Shown piece by piece: positions 22,223-32,406 of a DNA stretch of 64,000 bases; the stretch's first letter is position 1, and the number at the start of each line of letters is the position of its first letter. The translations under genes were made by a program, and so were the position numbers. Under the pieces are notes generated by a model that saw only the letters and a program-made list of their open reading frames with translations, did not search any database and was not told where the DNA came from. Origin of the DNA: Oxalobacter sp. (GTDB lineage Bacteria; Pseudomonadota; Gammaproteobacteria; Burkholderiales; Burkholderiaceae_D); NCBI GenBank assembly GCA_016291665.1, contig JAEEYE010000005.1, positions 49,479 to 113,478 on the forward strand, written 5' to 3'.

Positions 22223-25200
22223 CGTTATCCTTCTTTCTGCGGCGTTTCAACGCATTCAATATTTCTTTCCATGATTTTTTGCCTTCTTCAGGAGATAGCT
22301 CAGTTTCTGCCTTTTCGGTATCTCCTTCTGTTTCAGGTGGTGTGGTTTCAGTCGTTTGCAGTTTCTTCTTGTTAAAGACGGTACGTACAACAACATAGAA
22401 AACAGGTACCATATAAACTGCTAAAACCGTCGCAGAAATCATCCCGAACATAACACCTGTACCGATAGCTTGCTGAGAAGCCGCTCCGGCACCATGGGCG
22501 ATAGCGAGTGGGACAACCCCTAAGATGAATGCAAATGAGGTCATCAGGATGGGGCGGAAACGTAGCCTTACGGCTTCCATCGTTGCTTCAAAGACCCCCA
22601 TGCCTTTCTCTTCTAGGTCTTTTGCGAATTCCACAATCAAAATGGCGTTTTTGGCAGAAAGTCCAATTGTCGCAATCAAACCCACTTTGAAGTAGATGTC
22701 GTTTGGCATTCCGCGTAGGTAAACACCAATTAAGGCACCAATGACGCCTAATGGCACGACAAGCAACACTGCGACAGGGATGGTTGTACTTTCATATAAG
22801 GCGGCCAGGCACAGGAAAACAGCCATGATGGAAAGGGCATACAGAAGTGGAGCCTGTGAACCTGATTTCTGTTCTTCTAGCGAAGTACCTGTCCATTCGT
22901 AGCCGAAGCCTTCTGGTAACTGTTTCATCAAGTTCACCATTTCATTCATGGCATCACCTGAGCTGTAACCGTCAGCTGGGGTACCGACAAGACGCATTGC
23001 TGGATAGCCATTGTAGCGGATCAACTGAATTGGACCTTTTTCCCATCTGGTCGTACAAAATGAGGAAAGAGGAACCATTGTACCTGATGCGCTCTTTACA
23101 AAAAGTCGACCAAAGTCTTCCTGGTCGACGCGCTTATCCGCGTCGAGCTGGACGATGACACGTTGTTGCCGTCCTTTGCTGTCAAAGTCGTTGACGTACG
23201 CAGAACCGAAAGCAGTTGATAGTGAAGCGTTAATGTCTGAGAAGGAAACCCCTAAGGCATTGGCCTTTTCACGGTCAATTTCAAGTTTTAGCTGTGGTGC
23301 ATTTTCCATCCCGTCAAAGCGGATGGTTTTGATGACAGGGCTTTCGTTGGCCAATTTCATCAACTGGTCACGTGCAGCAACTAGTTTTTCATTGCCTTGG
23401 CTAGAGCGGTCCTGGAGCCTAAAGTCGAAACCGGTTTCAGTACCCAGTTCGCGGATAGGCGGAGGGCTTAGCGGGAAGACTAAAGCGTCTCTGATTTGGG
23501 AGAAGCGTGCGAATGCGCGTCCAACGATAGCTGTTGCTGAGTCATCTGAACTCCGTTCACTAAAGTCTTTTAGGGTGACGAATGCCAAACCACCGTTTTG
23601 GCCAGAACCTGAAAAGCTGATCCCGAAGACCCCGACGGTATTCAATACGCCAGGTTCGTGCATGAACTGGTCTTCAACTTGTTTTAGGACTTCAATTGTC
23701 CGTTGCTGGGTTGCCCCAGCAGGTAATTGGACATTGGCGTAGAGGTAGCCTTGGTCTTCGTTTGGTAAGAAGGATGTTGGGAGGCGCCAGAACATGAAGC
23801 CCATGCAGATGACGATGGCGCCGTAAATGATGCAATAGCGTTTAATACGGCCTAAGACTTTACCAACTTGGGTGCTGTAGGCAGTGGTGACGATATTGAA
23901 TTTACGGTTGAACCAACCGAAGAAGCCTTTCTTTTCGCCATGAGCTTTCGGGTCGACTGGTTTTAGAATTGTGGCGCACAGTGCAGGCGTTAAGGACAGT
24001 GCCAAAAAGGCAGAGAACACCATTGAGGCAACCATCGTGACCGAGAACTGGCGGTAAATGTTACCTACAGAGCCGCTGAAGAAGGCCATTGGAATGAAAA
24101 CAGCAGTCAAAACAGTTGAGATGCCGACAATGGCGCCGGTAATCTGATCCATCGCTTTGCGGGTGGCTTCTTTAGGGGGTAAGCCCTCTTCGGCCATGAT
24201 GCGTTCGACGTTTTCAACCACAACAATCGCATCATCAATCAAAATCCCAATTGAGAGTACCATACCGAACATCGTGAGCATGTTGATGGAAAAGCCCAAG
24301 GCTTTCATCACGGCTAATGTCCCCATCAATGCAATAGGCACCACAATGGTTGGGATGATGGTGTAGCGGAAGTTTTGCAGGAAAAGGAACATAATCAGGA
24401 AGACTAAGATGACCCCTTCAAAGAGGGTCTTAATGACTTCATGAATAGATGCAGAAACGAATTGTGATGTGTCGTTGGCAATGACGTAGTCCACGCCCCT
24501 TGGGAAGTATTGTTTGAGTTCTTCCATCTTTTCACGGATCAACCGCATTGTTTCCATGGTGTTGGCGGTCGCCGAAGGTAGTACCCCAAAACCACTGACG
24601 GGTTTACCGTCAAGGCGGGCAAACTTATCATAGGCTTGGCTGCCCAGTTCTACGCGGCCTACATCCTTGATGCGGACAGTGGAGCCATCGGGATTTGCGC
24701 GAAGGATGATGTTTTCAAATTCTTCAGGAGTTTGTAATTGCCCGTGGACATTGACGTTGGCGGTGAAGGTTTCCTTCCCAGTGTTAGGTGGGTTGGCAAT
24801 GGCACCAGGTGTAACCACAATATTTTGGCTTCTGATGGCACTGGCTACATTGTCGGCTGTGATGCGGAAACCAGTCAGTTTGACAGGGTCAAGCCAGATA
24901 CGCATGGCTTTTTCAGAGCCGAAAACCATCGCGTCACCGACGCCGGGCAAACGCTTGATTTCATAGAGGACGTTTCGGTAGGTCAAGTCTCCTAAGTCTA
25001 CAGCGTCCATTGAACCATCGGTAGATGTCAGCTGGACAATGGCCATATAGTTCCTGCGGGACTTGTTGATGTTGATCCCTTGTTGGTTGACGGCGTTTGG
25101 CAGTCGTGATTCCACGCGTTTGAGGCGGTTCAACACGTCGACCGATGCCAATTCAACGTCGGTTTCTGGTGTGAAGGACAGGGTGATTTTTCCGGAGCCG

Positions 25201-25451
25201 CTTGCAGATTCAGACTCAAAGTAGTAGAGCCCTGTTGCGCCATTCATTTCCTGTTCAATAATCTGGATGACACTGTCTTCAACAGTCTGGGCGGTAGCAC
25301 CAGGATAGGTGACCGACAGGGTGACTTGCGGTGGCGCAACATTCGGGTATTGTGCCACAGGCAGGTTGAACATCGACAATACACCTGCCAGTGTGATGAA
25401 AATTGCAATGACCCATGCAAAAATCGGGCGGTCAATGAAAAATCTTGCCAT
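22215..25451 (-). CDS. RND multidrug efflux permease (HAE1/AcrB type)
   Basis: MARFFIDRPIFAWVIAIFITLAGVLS, VVENVERIMAEEGLPPKEATRKAM, IGLSAKNAILIVEFAKDLEEKGMGVFEATMEAVRLRFRPILMTS. Confidence 0.96.
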   Translation of the reverse strand: MARFFIDRPIFAWVIAIFITLAGVLSMFNLPVAQYPNVAPPQVTLSVTYPGATAQTVEDSVIQIIEQEMNGATGLYYFESESASGSGKITLSFTPETDVELASVDVLNRLKRVESRLPNAVNQQGININKSRRNYMAIVQLTSTDGSMDAVDLGDLTYRNVLYEIKRLPGVGDAMVFGSEKAMRIWLDPVKLTGFRITADNVASAIRSQNIVVTPGAIANPPNTGKETFTANVNVHGQLQTPEEFENIILRANPDGSTVRIKDVGRVELGSQAYDKFARLDGKPVSGFGVLPSATANTMETMRLIREKMEELKQYFPRGVDYVIANDTSQFVSASIHEVIKTLFEGVILVFLIMFLFLQNFRYTIIPTIVVPIALMGTLAVMKALGFSINMLTMFGMVLSIGILIDDAIVVVENVERIMAEEGLPPKEATRKAMDQITGAIVGISTVLTAVFIPMAFFSGSVGNIYRQFSVTMVASMVFSAFLALSLTPALCATILKPVDPKAHGEKKGFFGWFNRKFNIVTTAYSTQVGKVLGRIKRYCIIYGAIVICMGFMFWRLPTSFLPNEDQGYLYANVQLPAGATQQRTIEVLKQVEDQFMHEPGVLNTVGVFGISFSGSGQNGGLAFVTLKDFSERSSDDSATAIVGRAFARFSQIRDALVFPLSPPPIRELGTETGFDFRLQDRSSQGNEKLVAARDQLMKLANESPVIKTIRFDGMENAPQLKLEIDREKANALGVSFSDINASLSTAFGSAYVNDFDSKGRQQRVIVQLDADKRVDQEDFGRLFVKSASGTMVPLSSFCTTRWEKGPIQLIRYNGYPAMRLVGTPADGYSSGDAMNEMVNLMKQLPEGFGYEWTGTSLEEQKSGSQAPLLYALSIMAVFLCLAALYESTTIPVAVLLVVPLGVIGALIGVYLRGMPNDIYFKVGLIATIGLSAKNAILIVEFAKDLEEKGMGVFEATMEAVRLRFRPILMTSFAFILGVVPLAIAHGAGAASQQAIGTGVMFGMISATVLAVYMVPVFYVVVRTVFNKKKLQTTETTPPETEGDTEKAETELSPEEGKKSWKEILNALKRRRKKDNDA

Positions 25452-25480
25452 AGGAAGGGATTCCTTTTATCTATTTTTCA

Positions 25481-26707
25481 TCAGTTCTTTGCAGCGGCCT
25501 GCGGTTGTTTTTCTTCAGCCTTTTCCGTCTTTTCAACAGGCGCTACGCCTTGGATTTGCTCAGGCGTGTCTTTCTTTTCAGGATCTTCCCAAGGGACAGC
25601 TTTGACCTTGATGCCTGGTTTGACCTTCTGCAATCCTTCGACAATCACTTTGTCTCCAGGTTCGAGACCTTCCGTGACAATAAACCGAGTACCTTGGATG
25701 CCGCCTGTGACAATCTTGCGCGTTTCGACCACGTCTTCGCTATTAAGAACCATGACAGAGTCGCCCTCGTTTGTGTGTAAGACAGCCTGCTGTGGTACGA
25801 CGATAGCATTTTCTCGGATGGCTTGTTCAAATTTGGCTCTTACAAATGTGCCAGGTAGGAGCAAACCTTTCGGATTTGGGAAGAGTGCACGGACGGTGAC
25901 TTCACCTGAGGACGGATCAACGGTGATGTCAGAAAAGACTAATGAACCTTTTTCAGTGTATTCAGTACCGTCTTCCAACTTCATTGTGACCGGGATGCTG
26001 TTGCCTGGATTTTGGAGAGAGCCGTTAAGCAACTGCTGGTGCATTTTTATCAATTCGGTCGAGGACCGTGTCAAGTTCAAATACATCGGGTCAATCTGCT
26101 GGACGGTGGCTAAGAGGGTTGGCTCATTCTGGCCAACCAAGGCACCTTCCGTGACCAAAGCTCGACCGATTCGCCCTGTAATGGGTGAGATGACATTGGC
26201 GTATTCAAGGTTTAACTTTGCCTTTGCAAGAGCGGCACGTCCAGCTTGGACATCAGCTGCTGCTTGTTTGGAAGCGGCTATGGCATCGTCATATTCCTGT
26301 TTACTGATGGCATCAATCCCAACCAGAGGCTTGTAACGTTTCAGTTTTAAGTCGGCCTGAATCTTGTTGGCCTCTGCATGTGCTAACGTTGCTTGGGCAC
26401 TTTGTATTGATGCTTGGTAGTCACGTGGGTCAATGCGGAAGAGAATTTGTCCTTTCTTGACAATAGAGCCTTCCTCAAAGCATCGTTTTAGGACAACACC
26501 TGGTACACGGGCACGGATATCAGCTGTGCGGAATGACTCAAGGCGACCAGGGAGTTCGTTTTCAATCGTCAACCGTTCTGCGCCGATGACGATGTAGGAG
26601 ACTTCAGGAATCCGGGCTGGTGGCTGGGGTTTTTGACCGCATGCGGTTAGGACAGTGGCTGCGGTTAAGACAATGCCGACTCCCTTGAGGCAAGGATATA
26701 CGTTCAT
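25481..26707 (-). CDS. RND efflux periplasmic adaptor (AcrA/MexA type)
   Basis: Lipobox LTACGQKP, PGRLESFRTADIRARVPGVVLKRCFEEGSIVKKGQILFRIDPRDYQA. Confidence 0.94.
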   Translation of the reverse strand: MNVYPCLKGVGIVLTAATVLTACGQKPQPPARIPEVSYIVIGAERLTIENELPGRLESFRTADIRARVPGVVLKRCFEEGSIVKKGQILFRIDPRDYQASIQSAQATLAHAEANKIQADLKLKRYKPLVGIDAISKQEYDDAIAASKQAAADVQAGRAALAKAKLNLEYANVISPITGRIGRALVTEGALVGQNEPTLLATVQQIDPMYLNLTRSSTELIKMHQQLLNGSLQNPGNSIPVTMKLEDGTEYTEKGSLVFSDITVDPSSGEVTVRALFPNPKGLLLPGTFVRAKFEQAIRENAIVVPQQAVLHTNEGDSVMVLNSEDVVETRKIVTGGIQGTRFIVTEGLEPGDKVIVEGLQKVKPGIKVKAVPWEDPEKKDTPEQIQGVAPVEKTEKAEEKQPQAAAKN

Positions 26708-26794
26708 TGATGAATCTCAATTGGTTGCCTTTCCCATCTTTTTTGTGCAGGTCTAAGCCGTATACGTGATAGGGAAAGCCGTTTGCAAACTTAA

Positions 26795-26820
26795 AAACAT
26801 ACATACACGTATGTATGTTT
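26795..26820. promoter_or_regulatory. Candidate TetR/AcrR-type operator
   Basis: AAACATACATAC-AC-GTATGTATGTTT, perfect 12-bp arms around 2 nt, in the divergent region between the adaptor gene and the TetR gene. Confidence 0.8.
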
Positions 26821-26864
26821 CACATATATAATAGACTACCAATTATCGGACAAGACAGGTTTGT

Positions 26865-27557
26865 ATGCAACAGGAAACAGCGGCGAAAATTACTCGCGGC
26901 TCAGGGAAAAGCCGGGAGAACATCCAGAAGAAAAAAGCGGCGTACACACGGAACAGAATCCTTGACGCTGCGGAAGATGTTTTCAATGACAGGGGATATT
27001 CTCAAACGAGCTTAAATGAGATTGCACAGGTCGCCGGTATGACGCGTGGTGCCGTTTATTGGCACTTCAAAAATAAGGAAGACCTTTTCAACGCGATGTG
27101 CGAAAGGGTCAGGGAGCCTATGCGCGTCCTTCTGGAAGAAACTGTCCGCAAGAAAATGGCAGAAGATCCCATTGCCCAACTCGTTTCAGCACACGAATGT
27201 TTTATGCGGGAGATGGTTGGTAATGCCCATTACCGGAAGGTGACAGAAATCCTTTTGCTTAAATGCGAACATACGGTAGTTGCAACACACATTTTGGAAA
27301 ACAAGCGGCAGTGGCGTGACTATATCAGTGACCTGCTACAGGGCGCCTTGGAGAGTGCCAAGCGCCAAGGTGCCCTGCCTGAAGACTTGGATGTGCCGAT
27401 GGCCGTTGATGTGATGTTTTCATCATTTTGGGGGATGATTGGCGACTGGCTTGTGTCGCCAGGTCGATACCCGGATATCATGGCACACGCTAAACGGTTG
27501 CACAGTGCGATGTTTGATTTGTTTAGGACAAGTCCTAATTTGAAGAAAACGGGATAG
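26865..27557 (+). CDS. TetR family transcriptional regulator (AcrR/TtgR-like)
   Basis: HTH RILDAAEDVFNDRGYSQTSLNEIAQVAGMTRGAVYWHFKNKEDLFNAM; divergent from the RND operon. Confidence 0.93.
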   Translation: MQQETAAKITRGSGKSRENIQKKKAAYTRNRILDAAEDVFNDRGYSQTSLNEIAQVAGMTRGAVYWHFKNKEDLFNAMCERVREPMRVLLEETVRKKMAEDPIAQLVSAHECFMREMVGNAHYRKVTEILLLKCEHTVVATHILENKRQWRDYISDLLQGALESAKRQGALPEDLDVPMAVDVMFSSFWGMIGDWLVSPGRYPDIMAHAKRLHSAMFDLFRTSPNLKKTG

Positions 27558-27596
27558 GGCAGGCGCACCTGCCCATAAGATAAGAAAAGGTTTTTT

Positions 27597-28532
27597 TTAG
27601 CGCAAGGCTTCAATCATCTGTTCAAGTTTGACGGTGTCTGCGCAGAAAGAGCGGATGCCTTCAGCGAGTTTTTCCGTTGCCATAGCGTCGTTGTTGACGG
27701 CTAATCGGAAAGCAGACTCTGTATAAGAGACTTGTTCAATAGGAGCCTGCTGTGCCATTGAAGGACTCAGCTTTTGGGTGACTGTATCGCTAGATTCGGA
27801 CAGTACCTGTAGTAGTTGAGGACTGATGGTCAGTAAGTCGCAGCCAGCTAGCTCAATAATCTGGGAAGTGTTCCTAAAACTTGCGCCCATTACTTCGGTC
27901 GGATAACCAAATTTGCGGTAATAGTTATAGATACGCTTGACGGATTGAACGCCGGGATCAGCGTCGCCGGTATATTCTTGGCCAGTCTGCTTTTTGTACC
28001 AGTCATAGATGCGGCCGACAAAAGGCGAAATGAGTTTGACGCCAGCTTCGGCGCAGGCAACGGCCTGCGGAAGGCAGAACATCAAGGTCATATTGCAGTT
28101 GATGCCTTCTTTCTGAAGAATTTCAGCAGCACGGATGCCTTCCCATGTAGCTGCAATCTTGATTAAGACACGTTCAGCGGGGATGTTGGAAGCTTTGTAG
28201 AGTGCCATGAGCTCGCGCCCTTTTCGGATACTGCCTTCCGTATCGAAAGAGAGCCTTGCATCGGCCTCTGTTGAAACACGGCCTGGAACGACCTTTAATA
28301 TTTCACAGCCAAAGGCAACAAGTAGCCGGTCGATGATTTCTTCGGTGGAAAGAGCCTTGTTTTTGCGGACAGTTTCTTCCAAAAGGCTATGGTATTGTGC
28401 TTTTTGGACAGCTCTTAGGATGAGCGATGGGTTGGTCGTGGAATCCTGTGGTGAATACTGTTGAATAGATTGGAAGTCTCCGGTATCGGCAACTACGGTC
28501 GTATACTGCTTTAATGCATCGAGCTGTGTCAT
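27597..28532 (-). CDS. tal: Transaldolase
   Basis: [74 protein letters not shown]. Confidence 0.95.
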   Translation of the reverse strand: MTQLDALKQYTTVVADTGDFQSIQQYSPQDSTTNPSLILRAVQKAQYHSLLEETVRKNKALSTEEIIDRLLVAFGCEILKVVPGRVSTEADARLSFDTEGSIRKGRELMALYKASNIPAERVLIKIAATWEGIRAAEILQKEGINCNMTLMFCLPQAVACAEAGVKLISPFVGRIYDWYKKQTGQEYTGDADPGVQSVKRIYNYYRKFGYPTEVMGASFRNTSQIIELAGCDLLTISPQLLQVLSESSDTVTQKLSPSMAQQAPIEQVSYTESAFRLAVNNDAMATEKLAEGIRSFCADTVKLEQMIEALR

Positions 28533-28750
28533 GTGTTTAACCTTTTTTCTGGCAATTCAATTGTCTGGCACGTCCGTTCCGCGAACTAAAGAACGGTGTA
28601 ACAGACAATTATAGAGGGTAAGGGGTGTTAGCCATCATCTTTTTGGTAGCCCTGACAGTAGAATGTCTGGGGTTAATTGCTTTTTGGGGGATGAAATTGT
28701 AAAAAAATGTTTGACATGCTTTCGTAGCCTGCTATAATCATCAAATTCTT

Positions 28751-28827
28751 AGGCGCGTAGCTCAGCTGGTTAGAGCACTACCTTGACATGGTAGGGGTCG
28801 TTGGTTCGAGTCCAATCGTGCCTACCA
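28751..28827 (+). tRNA. tRNA-Val (anticodon GAC), CCA encoded
   Basis: AGGCGCG...CGTGCCT acceptor stem; CTACC-TTGACAT-GGTAG anticodon arm; GGTTCGAGTCC T-arm. Confidence 0.95.
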
Positions 28828-28835
28828 AGATTCCT

Positions 28836-28866
28836 AAACACCGCATCGTACTGCGGTGTTTTTTTT
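28836..28866 (+). terminator. Intrinsic terminator after tRNA-Val
   Basis: AAACACCGCATCGTACTGCGGTGTTTTTTTT. Confidence 0.85.
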
Positions 28867-29124
28867 CGCCTGTACTGTTGTGTAGTTGGGACAAGAGAAT
28901 ACGTCTTTCATATGTACATCGTATAAATGGACAGTAATCGGCGGGGTAAAAGGGTTCAGTGCTAAAATAACCAGATTGTCAGAAGGTGCAATATGTGCTG
29001 CCTTCGTCCTGTGGATGATAAAGATGTCGAGGCGTCTCATCTACGGATACTCTTTTTTTAGATTTTAGGGGTTTGATATCCCGGTAGCCCAGGTTTTTAC
29101 CTGGGTCTTTATTTGGAGATGAAA

Positions 29125-31032
29125 ATGGTTTCAGTTCGGCTTCCTGATGGATCGAAACGAGAATTTGAAAATCCTGTTACCGTAGCACAGGTCGCTGCTT
29201 CTATTGGCAGTGGCTTGGCCAAGGCGGCAGTTGTCGGTCGTGTTGATGGTAAGTTGGTTGATACGTCTTACCTCATCGATAAGGATGTTGATCTGTCTAT
29301 TGTGACTGACCGTGATGCCGATGGTGTTGATGTTATCCGCCATTCTACCGCACACCTGCTGGCTTATGCGGTTAAGGAACTCTTTCCAGATGCACAGGTA
29401 ACGATTGGTCCTGTTATTGAAAATGGGTTCTACTACGTTGTTTCATATAAACGCCCTTTCACCCCAGAAGATTTGGTTGCTATTGAAAAGCGTATGACGG
29501 AGTTGGCTCGCAAGAATGAGCCCGTTTCGCGCCGTGTCGTTTCCCGTGATGAAGCTGTCAGCTATTTTAAGGGGCTTGGAGAGGACTATAAGGCAGAGTT
29601 GGTTGAAGCTATTCCTCAGGATCAGGAAGTTTCTCTGTATACCAGTGGTGGTTTTACTGACCTGTGTCGCGGTCCTCATGTGCCTAATAATGGCAAGTTG
29701 AAGGTCTTCAAACTGATGCGTGTTGCAGGTGCTTATTGGCGGGGTGACTCCAAGAATGAGATGCTCCAGCGTATCTATGGTACGGCCTGGGCGAAAAAAG
29801 AAGACCAGGATGCGTACCTGAAGATGCTTGAGGAAGCAGAAAAGCGTGACCACCGTCGTTTGGGGCGCCAGCTTGATCTCTTCCATTTCCAGGATGAAGC
29901 ACCGGGTCTTATTTTCTGGCACGCCAAAGGTTGGACTATCTGGCAGCAGGTCGAGCAGTACATGCGCAAGGTTTACCAGGACAATGGTTATAACGAGGTT
30001 AAAGCCCCGCAAATCTTGGATCGCTCCCTGTGGGAAAAATCTGGACATTGGGAAAACTATAAAGAAAACATGTTCACCACTGAATCGGAGAACCGCATTT
30101 ATGCCGTTAAGCCGATGAATTGCCCAGGACATGTTCAGATTTATCGTTCATCTTTACACTCATACCGTGAACTGCCCCTTCGTTACGGTGAATTTGGGCA
30201 GTGTCACCGCAATGAACCATCAGGCTCGCTCCATGGCATGATGCGTGTGCGTGGATTTACACAGGATGATGGCCACATTTTCTGTACCGAAGACCAGATT
30301 CTGGGGGAATGTGTTGCGTTTACAGAACTCTTGAAGAAAGTCTATGCAGACTTTGGCTTTACGGACATTATCTATAAGGTCGCAACACGTCCTGAAAAAC
30401 GTGTGGGTTCCGATGAAATTTGGGATAAGGCTGAAAAAGCGTTGATTGAATCGCTGGAACGCTCTGGCGCACCTTATGAAATCTCACCAGGAGATGGCGC
30501 ATTCTATGGACCTAAGATCGAGTACACACTGAAAGATGCAATTGGCCGTATGTGGCAGTGCGGCACAATCCAGGTTGACTTCTCGATGCCGAACCGTTTG
30601 GGCGCAGAATATGTGGCAGAAGACAATACCCGCAAAGTTCCTGTGATGATTCACCGTGCGATTTTGGGATCGCTAGAACGTTTTATCGGCATTTTGATTG
30701 AAAACCATGCTGGTGCAATGCCGATGTGGCTTGCACCTGTCCATGCTGTAGTTATGAATATTTCGGATGCTCAGGCCGACTATGCAACCAGTGTTGCTCA
30801 AATGCTGAAAAATGCTGGATTTAGGGTAGAAAGCGATTTGCGGAACGAAAAGATTAACTATAAAATACGCGAGCATTCCGTAAACAAGATTCCTTATATG
30901 CTGGTTGTCGGCGATAAGGAAAAGGGGGCTAATACGGTTGCAGTCCGGGCGCGGGGTAATCAGAACCTTGGCGTGATGGGTGTTGATGCACTCATTGCCC
31001 GTATGCAGGATGAGGTTAATAGTAGGAAGTAA
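29125..31032 (+). CDS. thrS: Threonyl-tRNA synthetase
   Basis: TGS domain N-terminus, [66 protein letters not shown] 6 nt before ATG 29125. Confidence 0.97.
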   Translation: MVSVRLPDGSKREFENPVTVAQVAASIGSGLAKAAVVGRVDGKLVDTSYLIDKDVDLSIVTDRDADGVDVIRHSTAHLLAYAVKELFPDAQVTIGPVIENGFYYVVSYKRPFTPEDLVAIEKRMTELARKNEPVSRRVVSRDEAVSYFKGLGEDYKAELVEAIPQDQEVSLYTSGGFTDLCRGPHVPNNGKLKVFKLMRVAGAYWRGDSKNEMLQRIYGTAWAKKEDQDAYLKMLEEAEKRDHRRLGRQLDLFHFQDEAPGLIFWHAKGWTIWQQVEQYMRKVYQDNGYNEVKAPQILDRSLWEKSGHWENYKENMFTTESENRIYAVKPMNCPGHVQIYRSSLHSYRELPLRYGEFGQCHRNEPSGSLHGMMRVRGFTQDDGHIFCTEDQILGECVAFTELLKKVYADFGFTDIIYKVATRPEKRVGSDEIWDKAEKALIESLERSGAPYEISPGDGAFYGPKIEYTLKDAIGRMWQCGTIQVDFSMPNRLGAEYVAEDNTRKVPVMIHRAILGSLERFIGILIENHAGAMPMWLAPVHAVVMNISDAQADYATSVAQMLKNAGFRVESDLRNEKINYKIREHSVNKIPYMLVVGDKEKGANTVAVRARGNQNLGVMGVDALIARMQDEVNSRK

Positions 31033-31074
31033 ACCGTCGTCGGACAGGCACAACAGAAGTAAGTGGGGAATAAG

Positions 31075-31596
31075 ATAGCTACCGAGAAAAACTACCGCGT
31101 AAACGGCGAAATCACGGCTCAGGAAGTCCGCTTAATTGGTGTTGACAATGAACAGATTGGCGTCGTGACCTTGCGGGAAGCATTCAAGCTGGCTGAAGAG
31201 GCAGATGTTGATATCGTTGAGATGTCTCCAACGGCACGTCCGCCTGTCTGCCGTCTCATGGACTACGGTAAATTCCGTTATGCACAGCAAAAGAAGGCCC
31301 ATGAAGCAAAGCTGAAGCAGAAGGTGGTTTCCGTTAAGGAAATCAAGTTCCGTCCAGGCACCGATGAAGGTGACTACAACATCAAACTTAGGAACGTCAT
31401 CAAGTTCTTGGGTGATGGTGATAAATGTAAGGTGACCCTGCGCTTCCGAGGACGTGAGATGGCGCATCAAGATATTGGGCATCGGATGCTGGAACGTTTG
31501 AAAGCGGATCTTGAGCCTTATGGGCAGGTCGAACAATTCCCGAAAATGGAAGGGCGCCAGATGGTTATGGTGATGGCGCCGAAAAAGAAGAAATAA
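31075..31596 (+). CDS. infC: Translation initiation factor IF-3 (probable ATA start; GTG at 31063 is the ORF-track alternative)
   Basis: [70 protein letters not shown] 5 nt before ATA. Confidence 0.95.
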   Translation: MATEKNYRVNGEITAQEVRLIGVDNEQIGVVTLREAFKLAEEADVDIVEMSPTARPPVCRLMDYGKFRYAQQKKAHEAKLKQKVVSVKEIKFRPGTDEGDYNIKLRNVIKFLGDGDKCKVTLRFRGREMAHQDIGHRMLERLKADLEPYGQVEQFPKMEGRQMVMVMAPKKKK

Positions 31597-31735
31597 AGAA
31601 TTGGCTGCCAGCGTGTAGACGGTGGTGGCAAATCAGTGGCAACACTGTAAAACAAGTGAGAGCAGGCATCAAAGTGTCACGGGGTGGCCACCTGCGATCA
31701 TGTTAAAGGAGCTGTCTGAGAAGACAGGATAAACT

Positions 31736-31933
31736 ATGCCAAAAATGAAAACAAAAAGTAGCGCGAAAAAACGTTTTCGCGTCCGTCCAGGTGGCACCAT
31801 TAAGTGTGCACAGGCCTTCAAACGTCATATCCTGACCAAGAAAACCACTAAAGCTAAACGCCAGCTGCGTGGCACGACCAATATCTGCGCAAGCGATGTT
31901 GCATCCGTCATTCGCATGATGACGAGCGCTTGA
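31736..31933 (+). CDS. rpmI: 50S ribosomal protein L35
   Basis: [46 protein letters not shown]. Confidence 0.97.
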   Translation: MPKMKTKSSAKKRFRVRPGGTIKCAQAFKRHILTKKTTKAKRQLRGTTNICASDVASVIRMMTSA

Positions 31934-31962
31934 TCCACTAACGCGAACAACAAGGAAAGAAC

Positions 31963-32322
31963 ATGTCCCGAGTAAAACGTGGGGTCACTGCACGCGCCCG
32001 TCATAAAAAAGTGCTGAACGAAGCTAAAGGTTACCGTGGTCGTCGTGGTAACGTTTACCGCGTAGCAAAAGAAGCTGTCATGAAGGCAGGCCAATATGCT
32101 TATCGCGATCGTCGAGTCAAAAAACGTGAATTCCGCGCATTGTGGATTGTGCGTATCAATGCTGCTGCCCGTGAACTGGGTATGTCTTACAGCGTCTTTA
32201 TGAATGGTCTGAAGAAAGCTGCTATTGAGCTTGACCGTAAGGTCTTGGCAGATATGGCGGTTTTTGACAAACCTGCTTTCGCTGCAATCGTCAATCAGGT
32301 AAAGGCAGCTGTTGCAGCCTGA
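31963..32322 (+). CDS. rplT: 50S ribosomal protein L20
   Basis: [58 protein letters not shown]. Confidence 0.98.
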   Translation: MSRVKRGVTARARHKKVLNEAKGYRGRRGNVYRVAKEAVMKAGQYAYRDRRVKKREFRALWIVRINAAARELGMSYSVFMNGLKKAAIELDRKVLADMAVFDKPAFAAIVNQVKAAVAA

Positions 32323-32348
32323 TAGAACTGGCAGTATGAAAAAGTCGG

Positions 32349-32380
32349 GCGGGGCAAGGAGACGCTTGCTCCGCTTTTTT
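32349..32380 (+). terminator. Intrinsic terminator or attenuator between rplT and pheS
   Basis: GCGGGGCAAGGAGACGCTTGCTCCGCTTTTTT. Confidence 0.8.
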
Positions 32381-32406
32381 ATTTATCCGCTGACAATTGA
32401 GTTAGG

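Noticed and set aside
25326-26336. 336-aa plus-strand ORF opposite the RND adaptor gene
   Set aside because: Antisense shadow ORF; the minus-strand adaptor has clear family motifs, while this translation is Ser/Thr/Pro-rich with no recognisable domain.
29443-30132. 229-aa minus-strand ORF inside thrS
   Set aside because: Antisense to highly conserved thrS; no family features.
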